A stretch of DNA of 64,000 nt. Source: JACPUX01 sp964517465 (GTDB lineage: Bacteria > Pseudomonadota > Gammaproteobacteria > Burkholderiales > Casimicrobiaceae). Shown here piece after piece: positions 11,042 through 19,294 of the stretch. Each line of letters begins with the position of its first letter. Within the stretch, counting starts at the first letter, position 1. The stretch lies in assembly GCA_964517465.1 (NCBI GenBank), contig CAZFEK010000001.1:62001-126000 (forward strand), written 5' to 3'. A program made the position numbers and the translations under genes. Below the pieces are notes generated by a model. The model was not told the origin of the DNA. It ran no database searches and saw only the letters and a program-made list of their open reading frames with translations.

Positions 11042-12118
11042 CTATTGAATCACCCCACCGCCCAAGCAGACCGCGCCGCGATACAGCACCAAATATTGGC
11101 CTGGCGTCGGCGCCCATTGGGGCGTTTCGAAAACCACTCGCATCTCTTGCGCGCTCGGATATTCGATAAAACAGGCGGCATCCGCCTGACGGTAGCGAGT
11201 CTTTGCACCATAGCGTTCGCCCGCCTTCGGCGCCGAGCCGCTGATCCAATGGAGGTCGCGCACCACGATTTCCCGGCGCAAAAGCAGCGGGTGTTCATGC
11301 CCCTGCACGACGATAAGGGTATTGCTTCTCAAGTCCTTGCCCGCCACGTACCAGGCGGAACCATCCCCCGAGGATGTGCCGCCTATGCCCAGCCCCTGCC
11401 GCTGGCCGAGGGTATGGTACATGAGGCCTTGGTGCCGGCCGATGCGCTGGCCTTCGGGAGTAGAAATGTCGCCCGGTTCGCGTGGCAGGTAACGAGCCAG
11501 GAACTCGCGAAACGGCCGCTCGCCGATGAAGCAGATCCCGGTGCTGTCTTTCTTGGCAAAGGTCGGTAAACCCTCGCGCTGGGCGATGCCGCGCACTTCT
11601 GGCTTGGAAATTTCGCCCAAGGGAAAGACCGCGCGTGCCAACTGCGTCTGGGTCAGCCGGTGCAGAAAGTAGCTCTGATCCTTGCTTGCATCGGCCGCCT
11701 TCAATAGTTCCTTCGCGCCCTCGGCTCCCTTGAGCCTGGCATAGTGCCCCGTCGCAATCCAGTCGGCGCCCAGCCGCAGGGCATAGTCGAGAAAGGCTTT
11801 GAATTTGATCTCGCTGTTGCAGAGCACGTCCGGATTCGGTGTGCGACCGGCACGGTATTCGGCGAGGAAGCGCGCGAATACGCGCTCACGGTACTCGGCG
11901 GAGAAATTGACCGCTTCGATTTCGATTCCGAGAACCTCCGCGACGCTGACCGCATCGACGAGGTCCTGGCGCGAGCTGCAATACTCTTCTTGGTCGTCGT
12001 CTTCCCAGTTCTTCATGAAGACGCCGATGACGTGAAAACCCTGGCGCTTGAGCAAGAGCGCAGCAACCGATGAATCGACACCACCGGAAAGACCTACTAC
12101 GACCGTTTCTGCGCTCAT
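11042..12118 (-). CDS. mnmA: tRNA-specific 2-thiouridylase MnmA
   Basis: Thiolates U34 in the wobble position of Lys, Glu and Gln tRNAs, using ATP and sulfur relayed from TusE or a related carrier. The product is 358 residues. The PP-loop is at residues 10-16 (LSGGVDSS), followed by VFMKNWED, the catalytic Cys in NPDVLCNSEIKFKAFL, the second Cys in STGICFIGERPFREF, and the C-terminal CLGGGVIQ. It lies 16 bases downstream of the nudJ stop in the same direction, the E. coli arrangement. Confidence 0.97.
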   Translation of the reverse strand: MSAETVVVGLSGGVDSSVAALLLKRQGFHVIGVFMKNWEDDDQEEYCSSRQDLVDAVSVAEVLGIEIEAVNFSAEYRERVFARFLAEYRAGRTPNPDVLCNSEIKFKAFLDYALRLGADWIATGHYARLKGAEGAKELLKAADASKDQSYFLHRLTQTQLARAVFPLGEISKPEVRGIAQREGLPTFAKKDSTGICFIGERPFREFLARYLPREPGDISTPEGQRIGRHQGLMYHTLGQRQGLGIGGTSSGDGSAWYVAGKDLRSNTLIVVQGHEHPLLLRREIVVRDLHWISGSAPKAGERYGAKTRYRQADAACFIEYPSAQEMRVVFETPQWAPTPGQYLVLYRGAVCLGGGVIQ

Positions 12119-12134
12119 CGGTTTTTCCCGCCGA

Positions 12135-12596
12135 TCAGGCCCTACCGTTCAAATCGTGGATTATGCCCAGATCGTAAGAGATGCCGGCACGGTAGTCGGT
12201 TATGCAGCGTGCGACCATGGGGCTTCGGAACCGCGGACGAGCCTCATCGAGTTCCCTTGGATCGAGCCAGACCGCTCGAACGATCCCCGCATCAAGCGGA
12301 CGCTGCGGCTCATGCGAACGGATTTCGGCGGTAAAGGCGAAGCGCAAATAGGCTCTCCCCTTGGCCTCATGGTGCCAGCGATAGATGCCGATCAAAGATC
12401 GCGGTTCGACCACGTAGCCGGTCTCTTCCAGCGTCTCGCGCACCATGGCGGCGATCAGGCTTTCCCCTGGTTCGAGGTGACCGGCAGGCTGATTGAAGCG
12501 CAAGCCTTCATCGGTTTCTTCTTCGACCAGCAGAAGGCGCCCCTCGCGCTCGACGACGGCCGCTACGGTGACCTCGGGTTTCCAGATTTCGTTCAC
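12135..12596 (-). CDS. nudJ: Nudix hydrolase, NudJ-like phosphatase
   Basis: A 153-residue Nudix pyrophosphatase. The complete Nudix box runs from G39 through E45 to R53-E54 and E57-E58-x-G60 (GHLEPGES, then RETLEETG), so the metal-binding helix is intact. E. coli NudJ, next to mnmA in the same order, hydrolyses nucleoside tri- and diphosphates and HMP-pyrophosphate; the same neighbourhood here supports orthology. The substrate is inferred, not shown. It is the first gene of the nudJ-mnmA operon. Confidence 0.9.
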   Translation of the reverse strand: MNEIWKPEVTVAAVVEREGRLLLVEEETDEGLRFNQPAGHLEPGESLIAAMVRETLEETGYVVEPRSLIGIYRWHHEAKGRAYLRFAFTAEIRSHEPQRPLDAGIVRAVWLDPRELDEARPRFRSPMVARCITDYRAGISYDLGIIHDLNGRA

Positions 12597-12654
12597 GGAT
12601 TTCGCAGGAATAAGGCCCCGGAGAAGCCCAGGACTTGGTTTCGATTTTGCCGCT

Positions 12655-12689
12655 TCAAAAACGCAAAAGGCAGAGCCGCAGCCCTGCCT
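12655..12689 (-). terminator. Probable terminator after the first Ala/Lys-rich protein gene
   Basis: On the minus strand, AGGCAG (12689-12684) pairs with CTGCCT (12673-12668) and is followed by TTTGCGTTTTTG. It lies between the low-complexity protein gene and nudJ. Confidence 0.55.
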
Positions 12690-12710
12690 CTTGCGCTCAA
12701 GTCGCCCGAA

Positions 12711-12965
12711 TTACTTCTTGGCTTCTTCTTTCTTGGGAGCAGCGGCAGCAGGCTTGGCATCCTTGGCGGGAGCGGCCTTGGCGTCCTTGGCGGGAGCAGC
12801 TTTGGCGTCCTTGGCGGGAGCGGCCTTGGCGTCCTTGGCAGGAGCAGCTTTCGCTTCGGCGGCCGGAGCGGCCTTTTCGTCCTTCTTGGGCGCGTCGGCA
12901 GCGACAGCGGTGAAAGAAACAGCCGCGAACAGCGCAGCGATCAGGGTGGACAGCAGTTTGCTCAT
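12711..12965 (-). CDS. Secreted Ala/Lys/Pro-rich repeat protein
   Basis: No named family. The 84-residue product has a clear signal peptide (MSKLLSTLIAALFAAVSFTA, cleaved after VAA-AD) and a mature part made of an eight-residue repeat, AAPAKDAK, in four near-perfect copies, then a KKEEAKK tail. It is predicted to be periplasmic, disordered and strongly basic. The ATG at 12965 is chosen because the signal peptide begins there; further upstream residues are not signal-like. The next gene upstream (13135-13386) encodes a related protein. The role could be binding of polyanions or the cell wall, but nothing in the sequence proves it. Confidence 0.75.
   Translation of the reverse strand: MSKLLSTLIAALFAAVSFTAVAADAPKKDEKAAPAAEAKAAPAKDAKAAPAKDAKAAPAKDAKAAPAKDAKPAAAAPKKEEAKK
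12757..12852. repeat. 24-bp tandem repeat, four units with a 48-bp higher-order period
   Basis: Four 24-base units encode the octapeptide repeat of the secreted protein. Units 1 and 3 share a GGCC variant and units 2 and 4 share an AGCT variant, so the array looks like a duplicated two-unit block. A fifth, degenerate unit follows at 12853-12876. Confidence 0.9.
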
Positions 12966-13134
12966 GGTTAAATCGTCCTCGTAAGTGTATGGATTTGTTT
13001 TCGCCCGCACGACTAGAATTCTAGGCACAGCCGACCGATTCTTCCGTGCAAAGCTGCGGAATTATAAAGTCTTTTTGTGCTTTGACAAGCCTGGCGGTGG
13101 TCATTTGCTGGTCACCGGGCGAGTTTTCGACCTA

Positions 13135-13386
13135 CTATTTGGGGGCGTCGGCCTTGTTCTCCTTGGCCTTCTTGGCCTTTTTGGCCTGCTTGGGCTTGGC
13201 ATCGCTCTTGGCTTCGGCCGCCTTGGCGGGGGCCGGGGCCGCTGCGGCAGCGGGGGCCGCGGGAGCGGCTGGAGCGGCAGCGGGAGCGGCTGGGGCAGCC
13301 GCCGGCTTGGGCGCATCGGCCGCCTGGGCGGTCGCGGTAAGAGCCAGCACGGCGCTGGCGATCAGGGTTTTCAGCATTTTGCTCAT
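13135..13386 (-). CDS. Secreted Ala/Pro/Lys-rich protein, paralogue of its neighbour
   Basis: The 83-residue product starts MSKMLKTLIASAVLALTATA with a signal peptide ending AQA-AD, and shares MSK-L--TLIA and AADAPK with the adjacent 84-residue protein. The mature part has two halves: an Ala/Pro tract (PAAPAAAP type) and a basic tail (KPKQAKKAKKAKENK). It is probably an exported, disordered polycation. It lies about 170 bases upstream of its paralogue. The duplicate pair has diverged by repeat expansion, with different low-complexity tracts. Function is not recognised. Confidence 0.72.
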   Translation of the reverse strand: MSKMLKTLIASAVLALTATAQAADAPKPAAAPAAPAAAPAAPAAPAAAAAPAPAKAAEAKSDAKPKQAKKAKKAKENKADAPK

Positions 13387-13544
13387 GGCAGGACTTCCTC
13401 GGTCAAAAGATTTTGTCGATGGGCGCCGCTTCCGGCGCGACACTTTACCAGTGTCAGGCGCCATAACGCCGCCTCCGGTACGCCCGTTGACAATTGTTGT
13501 GAGACGCTCCGCCCTCGAAGGCGCAACCAGCGCGCGACCCGCGG

Positions 13545-14228
13545 TCAGGAATCCATGCCGGTCTGGTCTTTGAGCGTAATGATCGGCCAGCTCTCGCGTT
13601 CGGCCTCGGCGCGCAAGGCTGCGTCCGGTCGCACCGCCACCGGGTGGCTAACCACGCGCAACAAGGGCAGGTCGTTGCGGGAGTCGGTGAAAAACCACGA
13701 TTGCTCGAAATCGCCCAGGACGAGCCCAAGTTCCGCCAGCCAGGCGTGCAAACGGGCGACTTTCCCGGCTTGAAAACACGGCTCGCCCACGGTCTTCCCG
13801 GTGTATCGGCCGGCCAGGAACTCGGGCTCGGTCGCCAGCAAGTGTTCCACCCCAAAAAGATCGGCTACGGGCCGAGTAATGAAGGCATTGGTCGCGGTGA
13901 TGATGGCGACCCGATCTCCCCGATCGACTCGTGTCCGCACCAACTCCAGAGCTTCCTGCAGCACCATGGGTTTGATTCTGCGGTCGAGGAAGTCCGCCCT
14001 CCAGGTCTCGAGCTGGTTCAGCGGGTACCGCGCCAGCGGCGCGAGTTGGAAATCGAGGAAGGCGTGGATGTCGAGGTTTCCGGCCAGGTAGTCCTGGTAG
14101 TAGCGTTCGTTCTCTGCTTCATAAAAGCCCCGGTCGAGGATGCCCAGTTCGATGAGATACTGGGCCCAGGCATAGTCGCTGTCGCCGTCGAGTAGCGTGT
14201 TGTCGAGATCGAACAGGCTGAGTCTCAT
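13545..14228 (-). CDS. HAD-superfamily phosphatase, subfamily IB (SerB/CicA-like)
   Basis: A 227-residue cytoplasmic HAD hydrolase. Motif I is FDLDNTLLDGDSD (nucleophile D7, acid D9), motif II is IITATNAFITRP, and motif III with the metal-binding acids is FFTDSRNDLPLL. The cap segment fits the IB class, which includes phosphoserine phosphatases and CicA. It overlaps the hda stop by 4 bases (ATGA), so the two are coupled. This hda-HAD pair is common in Betaproteobacteria. The substrate is unknown. Confidence 0.9.
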   Translation of the reverse strand: MRLSLFDLDNTLLDGDSDYAWAQYLIELGILDRGFYEAENERYYQDYLAGNLDIHAFLDFQLAPLARYPLNQLETWRADFLDRRIKPMVLQEALELVRTRVDRGDRVAIITATNAFITRPVADLFGVEHLLATEPEFLAGRYTGKTVGEPCFQAGKVARLHAWLAELGLVLGDFEQSWFFTDSRNDLPLLRVVSHPVAVRPDAALRAEAERESWPIITLKDQTGMDS

Positions 14229-14881
14229 ATTTTCTCCACGCGCATCAGGCGCTGCGCCAGCGCAACCGTGATGGGGCGCTTCTCCAGCAGGGAAACGTGA
14301 TCCAAGGTGGCCAGGAGGCGCACCAGCGTTCCCATGTCGCGCCGCCCGCGGCCCAACAAATACGCAATCACCTTCGGGGTCGCGGCGATCCCCCGCGCCT
14401 CCGCGTAGGCAAGCAGCGCCATGGGTTTGTCTTCATCGGCGAGCGCTTTCAATTCGAATACCAGGCCCCAGGCCAGGCGCGAACGAACGTCCTCGCGCAT
14501 GGCCAGCTGGGCCGGGGGACGCGCCCCGGCGACCAGAAGCCACCGGCCGGACTCCCGCCGGGCATTGATTTGCGAGAAAAGCCAGGCTTGCCCTTCTGTA
14601 TCGAGGCTTTCAACATCGTCCACAGCGAGCAATCCGGGGGGGTCCGCGGAAGGCAAAGAAACACCCTGCTTCACTAACATCCCGCCGGCCTTGCCGAGGG
14701 CGGCCCCAAGCAAATGGGACTTGCCCGCCGCAGACGGCCCCCAGAGGTAAATAACGGCTTCGCCGCTTTGCTGCGCTAGGCGCTGTTCCAGTGCCGCCAC
14801 CACCTCGGAATTCGGACCCGGCAGGTAGTTGTCAAAGCTGGGCGGCTCCGGAGGAACCAGTTCGAGCAGTAGTTGTTCCAT
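14225..14881 (-). CDS. hda: DnaA regulatory inactivator Hda
   Basis: A DnaA-like AAA+ protein that, with the sliding clamp, drives hydrolysis of DnaA-bound ATP and so limits re-initiation of replication. It is 218 residues, with an N-terminal clamp-binding candidate (MEQLLLELVPP), Walker A WGPSAAGKSHLL, Walker B LLAVDDVES and a C-terminal lid, but no DNA-binding domain IV, which separates it from DnaA. It is divergent from purM, 94 bases away, and overlaps the HAD gene. Confidence 0.93.
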   Translation of the reverse strand: MEQLLLELVPPEPPSFDNYLPGPNSEVVAALEQRLAQQSGEAVIYLWGPSAAGKSHLLGAALGKAGGMLVKQGVSLPSADPPGLLAVDDVESLDTEGQAWLFSQINARRESGRWLLVAGARPPAQLAMREDVRSRLAWGLVFELKALADEDKPMALLAYAEARGIAATPKVIAYLLGRGRRDMGTLVRLLATLDHVSLLEKRPITVALAQRLMRVEKI

Positions 14882-14975
14882 CGGCGAAGGGAGCGGCGCA
14901 TGCTGATTTGGGGCGGGCCGCGAGGCTTTCCGGTAAAATGTTGCACTCTACCGCGCCGCGCTCTGCGACTCAACG

Positions 14976-16010
14976 ATGACCGCTCCCTCCCTTACCTACC
15001 GCGATGCCGGCGTCGACATCGACGCCGGCGATCAACTGGTCGACAACATCAAGCCTTTCGCTAAGCGGACCATGCGGCCCGAAGTTCTGGCCGGCATCGG
15101 AGGGTTCGGTGCGCTATTCGCGTTGGGGCAGAAGTATCGCGATCCGGTGCTGGTGTCTGGAACCGACGGCGTGGGCACTAAGCTGAAACTCGCCTTCGCC
15201 ATGAGCCAGCATGACACCGTGGGCATCGACCTCGTGGCCATGAGCGTCAACGACATTCTGGTGCAAGGCGCGGAACCGCTGTTCTTTTTGGATTATTTCG
15301 CTTGCGGCAAACTGGACGTATCTACGGCCACTGCCGTGGTCCAAGGCATCGCCAAGGGCTGCGAAATGGCGGGCTGCGCGCTGATCGGCGGCGAGACCGC
15401 GGAAATGCCCGGCATGTACCCCGCCGGCGAATACGATCTGGCGGGTTTTGCCGTTGGCGCCGTGGAGCGCGAGCGCATCATCGATGGCCGGGATATCGCA
15501 CCTGGCGACGTCTTGGTCGGTCTGGCTTCCAGCGGCCCGCACTCGAATGGTTTTTCGCTCATTCGGCGCATTCTCGAGGCGAGCGGTGCCAAGCTGGACA
15601 GCCTCTTCGAGGGTAAGCCGCTGGGTGAGGCACTGCTCGAACCTACCCGCATTTACGTCAAACCTGTCCTGGCCGCTATGGCGAAGACCAAGATCAAAGG
15701 TTTGGCCCATATCACCGGGGGCGGCCTAGTCGAGAACGTGCCGCGCGTCTTGCCGGACCATTGCCAGGCGGTATTGCATCGAGCGCGCTGGCCGCGCCCG
15801 CCAATCTTCGATTGGCTGCAGACGCAAGGTGGCGTCAGTGACGAGGAAATGCACCGCGTCTTCAACTGCGGCATAGGCATGGCGGCAATTTGCGCCGCCG
15901 AAGCTGCGGGCACACTGGTGGACGCCCTGCAGGCCGAAGGCGAAGCGGCCTGGACGATCGGAGAAATCCGCGCGCGCGGCACTGGTCAACCAGGCACCCT
16001 GGTGATTTGA
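14976..16010 (+). CDS. purM: Phosphoribosylformylglycinamidine cyclo-ligase (AIR synthetase)
   Basis: Fifth step of purine synthesis: FGAM plus ATP gives AIR. The 344-residue protein has the expected N-terminus (YRDAGVDIDAGDQLVD), GTDGVGTKLKLAF, the metal and substrate loop GAEPLFFLDYFACGKLD, IGGETAEMPGMYPAGEYDLAG and ASSGPHSNGFSL, and the C-terminal HITGGGLVENVPR. It is complete. It is followed 10 bases later by purN, so two nearby purine steps are co-transcribed. Confidence 0.98.
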   Translation: MTAPSLTYRDAGVDIDAGDQLVDNIKPFAKRTMRPEVLAGIGGFGALFALGQKYRDPVLVSGTDGVGTKLKLAFAMSQHDTVGIDLVAMSVNDILVQGAEPLFFLDYFACGKLDVSTATAVVQGIAKGCEMAGCALIGGETAEMPGMYPAGEYDLAGFAVGAVERERIIDGRDIAPGDVLVGLASSGPHSNGFSLIRRILEASGAKLDSLFEGKPLGEALLEPTRIYVKPVLAAMAKTKIKGLAHITGGGLVENVPRVLPDHCQAVLHRARWPRPPIFDWLQTQGGVSDEEMHRVFNCGIGMAAICAAEAAGTLVDALQAEGEAAWTIGEIRARGTGQPGTLVI

Positions 16011-16020
16011 TCGGGTCGGC

Positions 16021-16677
16021 ATGAAGCGCATCGCGGTATTGGTTTCCGGGCGGGGGAGCAATCTCGAAGCGCTCCTCGCTGCGGTCAGGGCAGGGCGGAT
16101 TTCCGGCGAAATCGTGGTGGTAGGCGCCAATCGCGCCGAAGCCAAGGGCCTCGAAACGGCGCGCCGGGCTGGCATCGCCACTTTTTGTGTTTCGCACCGC
16201 GACTATTCCGAGCGCGAAACTTTCGATCGCGCGCTGATTGCCGCGCTCGACGCCCATCGTCCCGATCTTGTCGTTCTGGCGGGATTCATGCGCATACTGA
16301 CGGCGCCGTTTGTCGATCACTATTCCGGGCGGCTGCTCAACATCCATCCCTCGCTTTTGCCCTCTTACCCTGGCTTGCACACCCATGAGCGCGCAATCGC
16401 CGATGGCGTGCGCATTCACGGCTGCACGGTGCACTTCGTCACTTCGAATCTCGACCTCGGCCCGATCGTGATTCAGGGCGCCGTGCCGGTGCTGCCCAAT
16501 GATGATGCCGAACGCTTGGCCGCCCGCGTGCTCCGAGTGGAACACCAAATCTACCCGCTTGCGGTGCAGTGGTTCTGCGAAGGGCGTTTGCAGCTGGTGA
16601 AGAACCAGGTGCGCGTGCTGGGCGATTTCGGTGATGACGATGCGACGCCCGAATTGATCGTCCCGATGCGGGCCTAA
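16021..16677 (+). CDS. purN: Phosphoribosylglycinamide formyltransferase (GART)
   Basis: Third step of purine synthesis: transfers a formyl group from 10-formyl-THF to GAR. The product is 218 residues. The phosphate-binding loop is SGRGSNLEALL; the catalytic Asn and His are in LLNIHPSLLPSYPG; the catalytic Asp is in HFVTSNLDLGPIV. It follows purM by 10 bases. A DUF3108 gene starts 50 bases after its stop. Confidence 0.97.
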   Translation: MKRIAVLVSGRGSNLEALLAAVRAGRISGEIVVVGANRAEAKGLETARRAGIATFCVSHRDYSERETFDRALIAALDAHRPDLVVLAGFMRILTAPFVDHYSGRLLNIHPSLLPSYPGLHTHERAIADGVRIHGCTVHFVTSNLDLGPIVIQGAVPVLPNDDAERLAARVLRVEHQIYPLAVQWFCEGRLQLVKNQVRVLGDFGDDDATPELIVPMRA

Positions 16678-16727
16678 ACGCGGCGCCCCGGAAAGACCGG
16701 CGCCACCCGCGAGAAGCCGCTCCCAAC

Positions 16728-17801
16728 ATGGTGATGCCCGCCACCGGAACGACGCCCCTGGACCTCGCGCCCAAAGCTCTTTGGGCTCCTTCGCCACGAT
16801 TACTCGCGGCCCTGACGCTCTCGGTCTTGGCCCACCTCATCGGGGGCTCTTTCCTTGAGTTTGAAACCGAGGGCTTTGCGGATTCCCGGCCGCTCACCGC
16901 GGAGCTGAAAGCCCTGCCGCCGCCGCCTTTGCCCCAAGCGGCGGATCGGGCGCCTCCTCCCAAACCCAAGCGACCCAAAGCCCCCAAGAGCGATTCGGGC
17001 TTTAGTCCGCCGCCTCCGCCAGCGGCACCTGAACCTGTCCTTCCGGCTGAAACCACACCGGTCCCCGAGCCGGAGTTACCCGAGGCGGCGCCCTATTCCG
17101 AGGCCGACCCCAGCGTACCCATATTCGATAAGCCGCCGCCGGGCCTGGTTCTGCCGCCCAGAATCGATCTCGTGTACACCGTGCTCTACGGCAGCGTCGG
17201 TCTACACGTCGGGGAAAGCAGCTATCGCTTCGAGCACCGCGACGGGCGCTACTCGATCCGAACCGTGGGCGAAGCCCAGGGTTTGCTGGCCCTGATTTAT
17301 CGCGGCAAACTGCGCGCTTCGAGCCAGGGGCGGATCACCCTCGAAGGGCTGCAACCTGAGGAAGTGGCCATAGAGCGCGGCGGTCCGGAAAAGCGCGAGG
17401 CGGCGCAGCTCGACTGGGAGGCACTAAAGGTCACTTTCAAGGACGGCAGCAGTGCCGCTTTGCCCGCGGGCACGCTGGATCTCTTGAGCTTCCTCTTGCA
17501 GTTCTACTTCGCCCGCCCTGAAGATACCGCCATTGAGATGCCCATCGTCACACCGCGTCGTCTCGCCCATTACCGCTTCGAACGCAAAGGCATGGAGCGC
17601 GTCCACATCGGCTTGGGCGATTTTGACGCCGAATTGTGGTCACGCACCGCCGTGGACGGTTCCGATGCCGAAGCCTTGGTGTGGCTTGCACCCACCGTAG
17701 GCAACGTGCCGATCAAGATCCGAGTTCAAGACCCCAAGCGTGGCACCGGTGAACTGCGCCTGGCCAAGATCCTCACCGAGGAAAGACCTGCGTCCCCATG
17801 A
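16728..17801 (+). CDS. DUF3108 protein with TonB-like N-terminal anchor and proline-rich linker
   Basis: The 357-residue protein has one N-terminal transmembrane helix (about residues 24-43), a long Pro/Lys-rich linker (about 58-133, with PPPKPKRPKAPK and SPPPPPAAPEP) and a C-terminal DUF3108 domain (about 140-350, starting IDLVYTVLYGSVGLHVGESS). The helix contains S32-VLA-H36, the same Ser-x3-His spacing used by TonB to couple to ExbBD. The DUF3108 part probably lies in the periplasm. Its stop overlaps the start of the next gene (ATGA). Function is unknown; the TonB comparison is my inference. Confidence 0.85.
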   Translation: MVMPATGTTPLDLAPKALWAPSPRLLAALTLSVLAHLIGGSFLEFETEGFADSRPLTAELKALPPPPLPQAADRAPPPKPKRPKAPKSDSGFSPPPPPAAPEPVLPAETTPVPEPELPEAAPYSEADPSVPIFDKPPPGLVLPPRIDLVYTVLYGSVGLHVGESSYRFEHRDGRYSIRTVGEAQGLLALIYRGKLRASSQGRITLEGLQPEEVAIERGGPEKREAAQLDWEALKVTFKDGSSAALPAGTLDLLSFLLQFYFARPEDTAIEMPIVTPRRLAHYRFERKGMERVHIGLGDFDAELWSRTAVDGSDAEALVWLAPTVGNVPIKIRVQDPKRGTGELRLAKILTEERPASP

Positions 17802-19048
17802 TCTCCCCCCACCGCCCGATTGAAGCGCTCATCGAAATCTTCGAAGACTTGGCGCCCTTCTCACAGCCGGCCGACCTGGTCTTGCGCCGGTATTTCCGCG
17901 CCCATCCGCAACTGGGCCAGAAAGATCGGGCGCTGCTCGCGGAAACGGCGTTCTTCTGGCTACGGCATCGCCGCTCTCTCACCGCCCTCGCCGGGGAACA
18001 AGCGCGGGCCAATGTCCTTCTCTCTTTGAACCGCGGCGCCGGCTTTTCGCTGCGGGAACTTGCGCCTGCCCTGAAGGAGGCGGAAAGGCAGTGGCTCGCC
18101 GCGGCCCTCGCGCATGAGCCATCCACCGACCCCGCGGTGCGGTCGGAATTGCCCGATTGGCTCTACGCCCGGCTATGCGCTCAGTGGGGCGAGGAAGAGT
18201 GCTTTGCTTTTGGATTTGGCGCGCAAACCGCGGCGCCACTCGATCTGCGGGTCAATACCCGGCTCACTTCGCGCCCGGCTCTCCAAGCGGAGCTTGCCGC
18301 AAGCGGGGTCGAAGCCGAACCTACGCCTTACTCGCCTCTGGGTTTGCGCGTCCGAGGCAAACCCGCACTGCAGAACCACGCCCTGTTTCGCCAGGGCCAG
18401 TTTGAGGTTCAAGACGAAGGCAGCCAATTGATCGGGCTTTTGCTGGAGCCGGGACGCCATCAGACCGTGGTCGACTTTTGCGCCGGCGCCGGAGGCAAAA
18501 CGCTGGCGCTGGCGGCGGCGATGAGCGGACAGGGTCAAATCTACGCCTTGGACCCGCAGGAGCGGCGCTTGCGCAATCTGCGCGAACGCCTCGCCCGAGC
18601 CGGCTTCACCAATGTGCAGCCGTGGCTCATCGCGAACGAAGCTGACCCAAAACTCGAGCGCCTCGCCAACAAAGCCGACCGGGTTCTCGTCGACGCACCC
18701 TGCAGCGGCTTTGGCACTTTGAGGCGCAATCCCGACCTCAAATGGCGGCACGGCGCGCTTGCGGTCGCGGAGCTCGCGACGAAGCAGGCAAGCATCCTGC
18801 AAGCGGCCGCAAGCTTGGTAAAACCCGGTGGGCGCTTGGTGTACGCCACCTGCAGCGTGCTTGCCGACGAAAACGAAGCAATCGTCGAGCGCTTCTTGAG
18901 CGCCAATCCCCAATTTCAAGTTCGCCCGGCGAACCAAATCCTCGCTGCTGCCAAAGTGCCGCTGAGCAGCGGCCGGTACCTGCAACTCCTACCCCATCGC
19001 CACGGCTGCGACGGCTTCTTCGCTGCAGCGCTGGAGCGCTTGAAATAG
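17798..19048 (+). CDS. RsmB/NOP-family RNA (cytosine-C5) methyltransferase
   Basis: A SAM-dependent methyltransferase of the Fmu/NOL1-NOP2 family. The 416-residue product has a helical N-terminal part, then a Rossmann domain with SAM-binding DFCAGAGGKTLALAAAM, motif IV VDAPCSGFGTLRRNP (the Pro-Cys) and the catalytic Cys in motif VI (YATCSVLADENE). It is close to RsmB (16S rRNA C967) in family, but lacks a clear NusB-like domain, so it may be a different C5 methylase. It is coupled to the DUF3108 gene by a 4-base overlap. Confidence 0.88.
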   Translation: MISPHRPIEALIEIFEDLAPFSQPADLVLRRYFRAHPQLGQKDRALLAETAFFWLRHRRSLTALAGEQARANVLLSLNRGAGFSLRELAPALKEAERQWLAAALAHEPSTDPAVRSELPDWLYARLCAQWGEEECFAFGFGAQTAAPLDLRVNTRLTSRPALQAELAASGVEAEPTPYSPLGLRVRGKPALQNHALFRQGQFEVQDEGSQLIGLLLEPGRHQTVVDFCAGAGGKTLALAAAMSGQGQIYALDPQERRLRNLRERLARAGFTNVQPWLIANEADPKLERLANKADRVLVDAPCSGFGTLRRNPDLKWRHGALAVAELATKQASILQAAASLVKPGGRLVYATCSVLADENEAIVERFLSANPQFQVRPANQILAAAKVPLSSGRYLQLLPHRHGCDGFFAAALERLK

Positions 19049-19063
19049 GGCGCACCAAACAAC

Positions 19064-19086
19064 AAACCCGCCTCGAAGGCGGGTTT
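19064..19086. terminator. Bidirectional terminator between the methyltransferase gene and rpmG
   Basis: A 9-base stem (AAACCCGCC / GGCGGGTTT) with a TCGAA loop lies between convergent genes. The minus-strand side continues GTTGTTTGG and the plus side GCGTG, so it works best for rpmG. Confidence 0.75.
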
Positions 19087-19107
19087 GCGTGAAAAAACCG
19101 CTTGACT

Positions 19108-19263
19108 CTACTTCAGCTTGGTTTCTTTGTAGGGCACATGCTTCCTGGCGACGGGATCGAACTTCTTGATCTCCATCTTCTCCGGCATGGTGCGTTTGTT
19201 TTTGGTAGTGGTATAGAAATGGCCGGTTCCGGCAGTGGATTCCAGCTTAATCTTTTCGCGCAT
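19108..19263 (-). CDS. rpmG: 50S ribosomal protein L33
   Basis: A 51-residue ribosomal protein of the large subunit beginning MREKIKLESTAGTGHFYTTT, with KNKRTMPEKMEIKKFDP and the C-terminal KETKLK typical of L33. This is the Cys-free form, so it does not bind zinc. It lies 31 bases downstream of rpmB in the usual rpmBG order. Confidence 0.97.
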   Translation of the reverse strand: MREKIKLESTAGTGHFYTTTKNKRTMPEKMEIKKFDPVARKHVPYKETKLK

Positions 19264-19294
19264 GACAAACTCCTAAGAAAAGGGCTGCGCTGGC

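Noticed and set aside
12493..13573. Plus-strand Gly/Ala-rich frames over the low-complexity genes
   Set aside because: The minus-strand frames have real signal peptides and ribosome-site spacing; the plus frames are repeats read in reverse.
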